DNA of 11,160 nucleotides from contig VBLD01000017.1 in assembly GCA_005879205.1 (NCBI GenBank), forward strand, positions 18,325 through 29,484, in the 5' to 3' direction. The translations under genes and the position numbers were made by a program. The notes under the pieces were generated by a model, which saw only the letters and a program-made list of their open reading frames with translations, made no database searches and was not told the DNA's origin. The stretch is from Deltaproteobacteria bacterium. Lineage in GTDB: Bacteria > Desulfobacterota > Binatia > DP-6. Positions 1 through 5,755 of the stretch are shown here, piece after piece. Position 1 is the stretch's first letter. Every line of letters starts with the position of its first letter.

Positions 1-1026
1 GACCCGACGACGGGCGAGGTACAGCTCCACGAGGGCGACGAGATCGAGGCGACGGTCGTCGACGACGGGGCCCGCTCCGGGTCGATCGTGCTCAAGCGGG
101 TGGCGGGCCGCGGCGGCCACGTCCCGGGGGAGCTCGAGCAAGCGTTCGCGCACGGCATCGCGATCGAGGGCCTGGTCACCGGCGAGAACAAGGGCGGCTA
201 CGACGTGCAGATCGCGGGCATGCGCGCGTTCTGCCCGGGATCGCAGATCGACCGGCGGCGGATCGAGGGAGCCCAGTACGTCGGGCAGCGCTTCAGCTTC
301 CGCATCACGAAGCTCGAGGGAGGGGGTCGGAACGTCGTGGTCTCGCGCCGGCAGCTCCTGGAAGACGAGGCCGCGGAGCAGGCCCGCGCGGTCTGGGCCG
401 ACCTTCGCGTGGGCGCGGTCGTCGCGGGCACGGTCACGTCGCTCCGCGACTTCGGGGCGTTCGTCGACCTCGGGGGCGTCGACGGTCTCATCCATCTGAG
501 CGAGCTCGGTCACGGCCGGGCATCCCACCCCTCCGAGGTGCTGCAGGTGGGCCAGCGGGTCGAGGCGCAGGTCGTGAAGCTCGAGCCCGACGCGAAGGGT
601 GGACGCGGTCGCGTGGGGCTGTCGCTCCGCGCCCTCGCCCCGGATCCGTGGGCCACCGTCGCAGAGCGCTTTCCCGTCGGCACCAGCGTGCGCGGGACGG
701 TGCGGCGGCTCGAGCAGTTCGGCGCCTTCGTCGAGCTCGCGCCCGGCCTCGACGGCCTGGTGCACGTCTCGCGCCTTGCCGTCGACCGCCGCGTGTCCCA
801 TCCGCGGCAGATCGTGTCGATCGGCGAGACCGTCGACGTCACGGTGGTCGAGCTCGACGTCGGGAAGCGGCGCATCGGTCTCTCGATGGTCGAGCGGGCC
901 AAGCGGGATAAGGACGCAGCCGAGGCCGAGGAGCGGCGCGACACCGAGCAGGTGCTCACCCGCTCGAGCGAGAAGGCGAGCCTCGGCACCCTGGGCGACC
1001 TGCTCGGCAAGAAGCCGAAGCGCTGA
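1..1026 (+). CDS. S1 RNA-binding domain protein (5' partial)
   Basis: The frame is open from base 1, so the gene begins upstream; the GTG at 88 lies inside it and is not a credible start. The visible 341 residues contain the end of one S1-type (OB-fold) repeat at about 1-33, then three further S1 domains at about 51-119, 135-211 and 223-299. The last two show the classic S1 signature, with GTVTSLRDFGAFVDL followed by GLIHLSEL, and GTVRRLEQFGAFVEL followed by GLVHVSRL. A charged tail (about 300-341) ends in GTLGDLLGKKPKR, an ending I associate with deltaproteobacterial S1 proteins. S1 domains bind single-stranded RNA; relatives include ribosomal protein S1 and multi-S1 translation or RNA-decay factors. 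No nuclease or other catalytic domain is visible. It could be a true rpsA product or a paralogue, and the missing N-terminus prevents a decision. Family assignment is firm; exact role is not. Confidence 0.9.
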   Translation, partial: DPTTGEVQLHEGDEIEATVVDDGARSGSIVLKRVAGRGGHVPGELEQAFAHGIAIEGLVTGENKGGYDVQIAGMRAFCPGSQIDRRRIEGAQYVGQRFSFRITKLEGGGRNVVVSRRQLLEDEAAEQARAVWADLRVGAVVAGTVTSLRDFGAFVDLGGVDGLIHLSELGHGRASHPSEVLQVGQRVEAQVVKLEPDAKGGRGRVGLSLRALAPDPWATVAERFPVGTSVRGTVRRLEQFGAFVELAPGLDGLVHVSRLAVDRRVSHPRQIVSIGETVDVTVVELDVGKRRIGLSMVERAKRDKDAAEAEERRDTEQVLTRSSEKASLGTLGDLLGKKPKR

Positions 1027-1032
1027 GCGCGC

Positions 1033-1668
1033 CTAGGATCCCACCAACTCGATCCGACCGCGCGGCGTGTCGACCACGGCGACCAGCCGGGAGCCCGGTG
1101 CCTCGCGAACCGCCAGACGGACGTCGAGCGCTTTCAACACCGCCCGCAGCGCCTCGGCTTGCGGGGTCTCGGCCCGGAGCGCCTGGAGCCGCAAACCCTT
1201 CGGGCCGTCGTCGGCGGGGTGCGACCGGCCGTTCCACTCGATGAAGAAGGGGACCAGCGTTCCCGCGCCGTGACCGGAGACGAAGACGTTCGTCCAGCGG
1301 ACGACCACGCCGTCGGGTCGGCATCGACGTCCCTCGATGACGGCGGCCTGATACCCCGCCGCCTCCGCCCGTGCCGCCGTGGCGGCGGCGCTCGACGTCC
1401 GCGCGGCCCACATGATCAACGCGGGGGTCTTCATGCTCGCCAGCCGCCCGGCCAGCGCACCGGGCCGCAGCGTGGGGTCGGGAGCGATGATCTCGAGGAA
1501 CCGCTTGGGGCCGAGCGTCGCAATCGCGTTGTGCGTGCCGAGGTCGGGGTGCCGCCCGCCCGGGGCCGCGCGAATCCCCGTGCGCGCGGCGAACGCGGCG
1601 ATCGCCTCGTGCAGATCCGCAGCACCCCAGAGCAGATGATCGCAGACGGCGGCCAACGTCCGATCCAT
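1033..1668 (-). CDS. VOC-superfamily glyoxalase-like domain protein
   Basis: The product is a 211-residue cytoplasmic protein of the glyoxalase-like (Glyoxalase_3 type) branch of the vicinal oxygen chelate fold. Near the N-terminus it reads CDHLLWGAADL, then APGGRHPDLGTHNAIATLG and RFLEIIAPDP. This is the usual pattern of the family, with the His of DHL and the Glu of LEII as likely metal ligands. A second half contains VPFFIEW and ends in a beta-strand, RGRIELVG. No substrate can be named; these proteins are often annotated only as VOC family. I chose the ATG at 1668 because family members begin close to the DHLVWG motif. An in-frame TTG at 1692 would add eight residues and has a G-rich stretch just upstream, so it remains possible. 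The gene converges on the S1 gene with only six bases between stops, and is divergent from the repair fusion gene. Confidence 0.85.
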   Translation of the reverse strand: MDRTLAAVCDHLLWGAADLHEAIAAFAARTGIRAAPGGRHPDLGTHNAIATLGPKRFLEIIAPDPTLRPGALAGRLASMKTPALIMWAARTSSAAATAARAEAAGYQAAVIEGRRCRPDGVVVRWTNVFVSGHGAGTLVPFFIEWNGRSHPADDGPKGLRLQALRAETPQAEALRAVLKALDVRLAVREAPGSRLVAVVDTPRGRIELVGS

Positions 1669-1732
1669 ACGAGGCAACGAGGCCCGCAGCAACGTGCCCC
1701 CGACGCCGCCGACCCCGAATGTGTTGACGACA

Positions 1733-1775
1733 CGTCTCGGACCCGGCTAGGAAGCCGACCCGAGACGCAGTCTCG
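1733..1775. promoter_or_regulatory. Interleaved palindromes between divergent genes
   Basis: CGTCTCGG at 1733-1740 is the exact reverse complement of CCGAGACG at 1760-1767. Inside it, CGGCT (1744-1748) pairs with AGCCG (1753-1757) around an AGGA loop, giving an 8-bp plus 5-bp stem. CGAGAC (1761-1766) can alternatively pair with GTCTCG at 1770-1775 around a GCA loop, so the two hairpins exclude each other. A further GTCTC lies at 1781-1785. A -35-like TTGACG sits at 1724-1729, but only a poor -10 follows. No T-run follows either stem, so a terminator is unlikely. The position between divergent genes suggests an operator or attenuator; this is inference. Confidence 0.35.
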
Positions 1776-1855
1776 CGTCGGTCTCATAGTGCGGCAGGTG
1801 ACGGCTCCACGGCGGGTGCATGAGCAAGATCCTCCAAGTCCGCGTCCGGAGACCC

Positions 1856-1864
1856 TGCTACCAT
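1856..1864 (+). promoter_or_regulatory. Extended -10 promoter for the repair fusion gene
   Basis: TGCTACCAT matches the extended -10 form TGnTAnnnT. It ends eight bases before the ATG at 1873, so transcription would begin at or next to the start codon and give a leaderless mRNA. No convincing -35 box lies 16-18 bases upstream, as is common for extended -10 promoters, and no Shine-Dalgarno sequence precedes the ATG. No recognisable Ada-type operator is seen. Confidence 0.4.
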
Positions 1865-1872
1865 CGCAGCGC

Positions 1873-3054
1873 ATGATGACGGCACACGGCTTTGCGCTCT
1901 TCGAGACGGCGATCGGCCGCTGCGGCATCGCCTGGGGTGGGCGCGGCGTCGCTGCGGTGCAGCTCCCGGAGGCGCGCGACCCCGAGACACGCGCGCGCCT
2001 GCTCCACCGATTTCCGGGCGCCCGCGAGGCACCGCCGCCGCCGGACGTGCAGCACGCGCTGGACGGCATCACGGCGCTCCTGCGCGGGGAGGCGACCGAT
2101 CTCTCCGCCGTCGCGCTCGACATGGATCGGGTGCCGCCGTTTCACCGCCGCGTCTACGAGGTCGCGCGCACCATCCCTCCGGGCACGACGCTCTCGTACG
2201 GCGACGTCGCGGCGCGGCTCGGCGCGCCCGGTGCGGCGCGCGCGGTGGGGCAAGCCCTCGGGCGAAACCCGTTCGCGATCGTCGTGCCGTGCCATCGGGT
2301 GCTCGCGGCCGGTGGCAAGGTCGGCGGCTTCTCGGCCAATGGGGGCATCGCCGCGAAGCTCCGGCTCCTCTCGATCGAGGGCGCGCCGGCGAACGGCGCG
2401 CCCCTCTTCACCGGCGACGGCGCGTTCGGCTTCGATCCCCGGGTCGCGGTCGAGCACCTGCGTGCGTCCGACGGGTCGCTCGCGCGCGTCATCGACGCCG
2501 TCGGCCCCTTTCGCATGCAACTCAGGAAGACGCCCAGCATCTTCGGCGCGCTCGCGGAGGCGATCGTCTACCAGCAGCTCACCGGCAAGGCTGCGGCGAC
2601 GATCTTCGCGCGTCTGTGTGCGCTCTTTCCGCGCGCGCACGAAGGGCCCACGCCCGGGCAGCTCCTGCGCGTCCCGGACGCGAAGCTCCGCCGGGCCGGC
2701 CTCTCGCGCCCGAAGCTCCTCTCGCTGCGCGACCTCGCGCGCCGGGCCGCCGACGGGCAGCTCCCCTCGCTCGCCGAGGTCCATCGCATGGAGGACGCGG
2801 CTGTCATCGAACGCCTGACACAGGTGCGTGGGATCGGCCGGTGGACGGTGGAGATGCTCCTGATCTTCCGCCTCGGCCGCCCGGACGTCCTGCCCGCGGA
2901 CGACTATGGCATCCGCAAGGGGTTCGCGATCGCCTTCAAGAAGCGCGAGCTGCCGGCGCGCGCCGATTTGGAGCGGCGCGGCGCGCGATGGAGGCCGTAT
3001 CGCACGGCAGCGAGCTGGTATCTGTGGCGCGCCGCGGAGACGGCGAAGGCGTAG
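1873..3054 (+). CDS. Ogt-AlkA fusion: DNA alkyltransferase/3-methyladenine glycosylase
   Basis: The 393-residue protein joins two DNA alkylation-repair enzymes. Residues 1-170 are an O6-alkylguanine-DNA alkyltransferase, which moves the alkyl group irreversibly to its own cysteine. The acceptor is Cys140 in VVPCHRVL; by alignment with human MGMT, Tyr109, Arg123 (arginine finger), Asn132 (hinge) and Glu169 are also present. Residues 222-386 are an AlkA-type HhH-GPD glycosylase that removes alkylated bases: AEAIVYQQLTGKAA, the helix-hairpin-helix LTQVRGIGRWTVEM (315-328), and LPADDYGIRKG, whose Asp344 matches catalytic Asp238 of E. coli AlkA. WRPYRTAASWYLW closes the fold. A linker of about 50 residues joins the domains in one uninterrupted frame. 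The open frame runs upstream to 1159, but that part is antisense to the VOC gene; the first ATG of the doublet at 1873/1876 gives a normal alkyltransferase N-terminus. No AdaA zinc domain or AraC HTH is attached, so this is not Ada itself. Confidence 0.93.
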   Translation: MMTAHGFALFETAIGRCGIAWGGRGVAAVQLPEARDPETRARLLHRFPGAREAPPPPDVQHALDGITALLRGEATDLSAVALDMDRVPPFHRRVYEVARTIPPGTTLSYGDVAARLGAPGAARAVGQALGRNPFAIVVPCHRVLAAGGKVGGFSANGGIAAKLRLLSIEGAPANGAPLFTGDGAFGFDPRVAVEHLRASDGSLARVIDAVGPFRMQLRKTPSIFGALAEAIVYQQLTGKAAATIFARLCALFPRAHEGPTPGQLLRVPDAKLRRAGLSRPKLLSLRDLARRAADGQLPSLAEVHRMEDAAVIERLTQVRGIGRWTVEMLLIFRLGRPDVLPADDYGIRKGFAIAFKKRELPARADLERRGARWRPYRTAASWYLWRAAETAKA

Positions 3055-3065
3055 AATCCTCGTAG

Positions 3066-3094
3066 TTGTTCGGCCGCACGGCCGCGGGTACATT
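3066..3094 (+). promoter_or_regulatory. Sigma-70-like promoter of the AraC-type gene
   Basis: TTGTTC at 3066-3071 and TACATT at 3089-3094 are separated by exactly 17 bases. The -10 ends nine bases before the ATG at 3104, so the transcript would be essentially leaderless. The spacer holds two palindromic CGGCCG hexamers (3071-3076 and 3079-3084), which could be an operator. The same bases can fold as CGGCC-GCAC-GGCCG and might instead help end transcription of the upstream repair gene. The boxes match consensus only partly (3/6 and 4/6). Confidence 0.4.
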
Positions 3095-3103
3095 CGGCGG
3101 GCG

Positions 3104-3952
3104 ATGGCGGCGATGACGGTGCTCCGGGACGGGTCGATCTCGGTGATCGACTACCGGTGCACGGTCGGTGCGGCCGACGAGCCGTTCGTCGAGCTGCACG
3201 GCGGCTTCTCCGTCAACTACGTTCGCAAGGGGAGCTTCGGCTATCGCGCTCTCGGTGCATCGTTCGAGCTGGTGGCCGGCTCGATCCTGGTCGGCCATCC
3301 CGGCGACGAGTACGTCTGCGCACACGAGCACGTCTACGGCGACGAGTGTCTGTCCTTCCGCCTGGCGCCCGAGCTGGTCGAGACGATCGGCGAGCGGACG
3401 GATCTCTGGCAGATCGGTTGCGTGCCGCCGCTTCCCGAGCTGATGGTGCTCGGCGAGCTGGCCCAGGCCGCCGCCGAGGGCACGAGCGACGTCGGCCTCG
3501 AGGAGGTGGGAGTGTTGCTCGCCGCCCGCTTCGTCGAGGTCGTCTCCGGGCGGAAGCGAAAGCCGCTCGCAGCGCGTACCGCCGACCGCAGCCGAGCCGT
3601 CGAGGCGGCCCTCTGGATGGACGCGCACTCGCACGAGGCGATCGATCTCGAGCGCGCGGCGGGCGAGGTGGGGCTCAGCGCCTTTCACTTCCTGCGGCTC
3701 TTTGCGAGGGTCCTGGGCGTGACCCCGCACCAGTACCTGGTCCGCTCCCGCCTGCGCCACGCGGCCCGTCTGCTGGCCGACGACGCCCGCTCGATCACCG
3801 ACGTCGCGTTCGACGTCGGCTTCGGCGACCTCTCGAACTTCGTGCGCACGTTCCATCGGGCCGCCGGAGTCTCCCCCCGCGTCTTCCGCCAGGCGTCGAA
3901 AGGAGCGCGCAAGCTTCTCCAGGATCGGCTCGCCGCTCACGCGTCAGGCTGA
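3104..3952 (+). CDS. AraC/XylS-family transcriptional regulator
   Basis: The product is a 282-residue DNA-binding protein. The C-terminal third carries the two helix-turn-helix motifs of AraC/XylS regulators. The first (about 179-205) contains IDLERAAGEVGLSAFHFLRL, continuing into FARVLGVTPHQYLVRSRL. The second (about 227-255) contains SITDVAFDVGFGDLSNFVRT and leads into the family hallmark FHRAAGVSPRVFR. The N-terminal half (about 10-150) looks like a cupin-type sensor domain (ELHGGFSVNYVRKGSFGYRA, then VAGSILVGHPGDEYVCAHEH), so a small ligand is likely but unknown. The ATG at 3104 is preferred because the open frame upstream to 2906 only repeats the end of the repair gene in another frame. 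The next gene starts 69 bases downstream on the same strand and is a possible target, though no operator can be assigned. Confidence 0.92.
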   Translation: MAAMTVLRDGSISVIDYRCTVGAADEPFVELHGGFSVNYVRKGSFGYRALGASFELVAGSILVGHPGDEYVCAHEHVYGDECLSFRLAPELVETIGERTDLWQIGCVPPLPELMVLGELAQAAAEGTSDVGLEEVGVLLAARFVEVVSGRKRKPLAARTADRSRAVEAALWMDAHSHEAIDLERAAGEVGLSAFHFLRLFARVLGVTPHQYLVRSRLRHAARLLADDARSITDVAFDVGFGDLSNFVRTFHRAAGVSPRVFRQASKGARKLLQDRLAAHASG

Positions 3953-4021
3953 CGCCCGCGGCTCCCCGAAACGCGTTGCGCGGCGGACGATGCTGAGGTA
4001 AGGCGTCGCGCGGGGGGAACG

Positions 4022-5449
4022 GTGGTGTGGCGTGACGGCGAGGGCGGGCCCCTCACGATCCTCGGCGGCGGCCCGGCGGGTCTCGCCGTCGCGCACTACG
4101 CACACCGGGCAGGCGTGCCCTTCGCGCTCTACGAGCGCACCGCGGAGCTGGGCGGGCTCTGCCGGACGTTCCAGCACGGCGCGCATCGCTACGACGCCGG
4201 AGCCCATCGCTTCCACGACCGGGACGCGGAGGTCACCCGCGACCTCCGGCTCCTCCTCGGCTCCGACCTAGCGGCCGTCTCCGCGCCGAGCCAGATCTTC
4301 GACCGGGGCCGCTTCGTCGAGTTCCCGCCGAGCCCTCTCGGCTGGCTCTTCGCCCAGGGTCCTCTGGAGGCGGCACGAGTCGCCGCGGACCTCGTCCGGG
4401 CGCGCTGGCGACCGAGGCCGGAGCGGAGCTTCGAGGACTACGCGACCAACCGCTACGGCCGCCGCCTCGGCAAGCCGCTGCTCCTCGACTACTCGGAGAA
4501 GCTCTGGGGCCTGCCCGCCGCCGAGCTCGCCCCCGACGTCGCCACCCGCCGTCTCTCGGGCCTGACGCTCGGCTCGCTCGTCGTCGAGCTCCTGCAGCCG
4601 GGCCGCAAGGCGGCGCACCTCGACGGCGCCTTCCTCTACCCGCGCACGGGGTACGGCGCCATCGCCGAGCGGATCGTGGCCGGCCTGCCGGCCGCCGATC
4701 TCCACACCGCACACGAGGTGACGGGCCTCACGTGCGACGGCGGCCACGTGCGATCCGTCCGCTTCGCCGGCGGCAGATCGGTCGCGGTCACGGGCCGGCT
4801 GGTCAGCACGCTGCCGCTCACCGTGCTGGTCCGCCTCCTCGGCGACACCTTGCCCGCGACGGCACGGCGTGCCGCGGCTCGCCTCCGCTTCCGCCACGTT
4901 CGCCTGGTCTTTGTCCGACTGGCGCGGGCCCGTTGCACACCGAACGCGACGATCTACCTTCCGGATCCCCGCCTGCGCGTCTCCCGCATCTCCGAGCCGA
5001 AGAACCGGTCGGCCGCCATGGCCCCCGCCCACGAGACCTCGCTCGTCGCCGAAGTCCCCTGCTCTGCCGGTGACCCGATCAACGCGCTCGACGACCGCGC
5101 GCTCGCCGACCGCGTCGTCGCCGAGCTCGGCGAGGTGGGGCTGATCGACCCGCAGGAGGTGGTCGAATGGCGCCATCATCTCCTGCCCAACGCCTATCCC
5201 GTCGGCACCCTCGATTCCGCCGACTCGGTGCGCACGATCCGCGATGCGCTCGGGGCGCTCGTGAACGTCGACCTCCTCGGCCGCGGTGGCCGATTCTGGT
5301 ACAGCCACCTGCACGACCAGCTGCGGCTCGCGAAGGACTACGTCCGGTCACTCGCGGGCCGCACGACGCGCGGCGCCCCGGCGAGCGAGCATGTCGCGAC
5401 ACATCGCGAGATCGGCGAGGAGGCTGTAGTAGGGGCGGCCACGCCGTGA
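4022..5449 (+). CDS. FAD-dependent amine-oxidase/UGM-like flavoprotein
   Basis: The 475-residue protein has an N-terminal Rossmann FAD site: LTILGGGPAGLAVAHYAHRA with Gly15, Gly17 and Gly20, the ribose-binding acidic residue in LYERTAELGGLCRT (Glu38), and the GG doublet at 44-45. This is the NAD_binding_8/amine-oxidase layout of the protoporphyrinogen-oxidase-like group (COG1232), which also includes relatives of UDP-galactopyranose mutase found in glycan clusters. The C-terminal FAD-contact segment GRFWYSHLHDQLRLAKDYV is present, so the fold is complete. No signal peptide or membrane helix is seen. The substrate is unknown; a sugar-nucleotide or desaturation/isomerisation role would suit the GT-C-like neighbour, but this is inference. 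The start is GTG at 4022 (or GTG at 4025), preceded by GGGGGGA at 4012-4018, which favours the second by spacing. Its last 33 or so residues, beyond the conserved fold, overlap the opposite-strand Mpo1-like gene. Confidence 0.85.
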   Translation: MVWRDGEGGPLTILGGGPAGLAVAHYAHRAGVPFALYERTAELGGLCRTFQHGAHRYDAGAHRFHDRDAEVTRDLRLLLGSDLAAVSAPSQIFDRGRFVEFPPSPLGWLFAQGPLEAARVAADLVRARWRPRPERSFEDYATNRYGRRLGKPLLLDYSEKLWGLPAAELAPDVATRRLSGLTLGSLVVELLQPGRKAAHLDGAFLYPRTGYGAIAERIVAGLPAADLHTAHEVTGLTCDGGHVRSVRFAGGRSVAVTGRLVSTLPLTVLVRLLGDTLPATARRAAARLRFRHVRLVFVRLARARCTPNATIYLPDPRLRVSRISEPKNRSAAMAPAHETSLVAEVPCSAGDPINALDDRALADRVVAELGEVGLIDPQEVVEWRHHLLPNAYPVGTLDSADSVRTIRDALGALVNVDLLGRGGRFWYSHLHDQLRLAKDYVRSLAGRTTRGAPASEHVATHREIGEEAVVGAATP

Positions 5450-5755
5450 GTCGCCGCGCCGGTCCGTCGAACGCCCCGTGAGCCGGGCCACGACGCATCC
5501 GAGCAGGCTCGTCGACGGACGGCTCCACACCGTCGGCCAGTTCTGCTCGAAGAGGAGATGCCCGAGCCAGCACGGCCCCACCGCGAGCGCCGGCACGATC
5601 AGGAGGGCGAGCGGGCTCCGCCGCCACCCGGCCACGCCCAGGGCTCCGAGCGCGGCGAGCTTCGCGAGCAGGTGCAGCACGCGGTTCGCCGAGTGGCGGT
5701 GCTCGGCGAGATATCCGGCGTAGAACGTCGCGAATGGCTCGGGGCGGTCCGTCAT
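5348..5755 (-). CDS. Mpo1-like (DUF962) membrane protein
   Basis: The 135-residue product matches the Mpo1/YGL010w (DUF962) family, whose yeast founder is an iron-dependent dioxygenase acting on 2-hydroxy fatty acids. The N-terminus shows the family pattern FYAGYLAEHRHSANRVLHLL, with conserved His19, Asn24 and His28. Two hydrophobic helices follow (about 29-44 and 48-62), then PCWLGHLLFEQNWPTVW with His66 and the FE pair, and the C-terminal SLLADLAMCRDML. Between PTVW and SLLADL lies a basic insert of about 30 residues (80-110) that many relatives lack. The ATG at 5755 is chosen because the family motif begins a few residues later; the open frame continues upstream to 6151, but that part is antisense to the next gene and low in credibility. 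The gene lies entirely between two plus-strand genes and overlaps both. Activity in bacteria is inferred from the family only. Confidence 0.82.
   Translation of the reverse strand: MTDRPEPFATFYAGYLAEHRHSANRVLHLLAKLAALGALGVAGWRRSPLALLIVPALAVGPCWLGHLLFEQNWPTVWSRPSTSLLGCVVARLTGRSTDRRGDSRRGRPYYSLLADLAMCRDMLARRGAARRAARE

Noticed and set aside
1020..1030. GCGC-TGA-GCGC mini-palindrome at the end of the S1 gene as a terminator
   Set aside because: The stem is only 4 bp with a three-base loop and no T-run; it is too weak to call in DNA this GC-rich.
1159..1872. Open plus-strand frame extending the repair fusion gene 238 codons upstream
   Set aside because: It is antisense to the well-supported VOC gene, is Arg/Pro-rich without motifs, and the alkyltransferase domain has a normal N-terminus at 1873.
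2906..3103. Upstream extension of the AraC-type frame
   Set aside because: It overlaps the conserved C-terminal part of the AlkA domain in another frame. The ATG at 3104 follows a promoter-like sequence and gives a normal family length.
3976..4004. TTGCGC-17-TAAGGC as a promoter of the flavoprotein gene
   Set aside because: The spacing is ideal, but the -10 matches only two of six consensus bases. The gene may equally be transcribed from the AraC-type gene 69 bases upstream.
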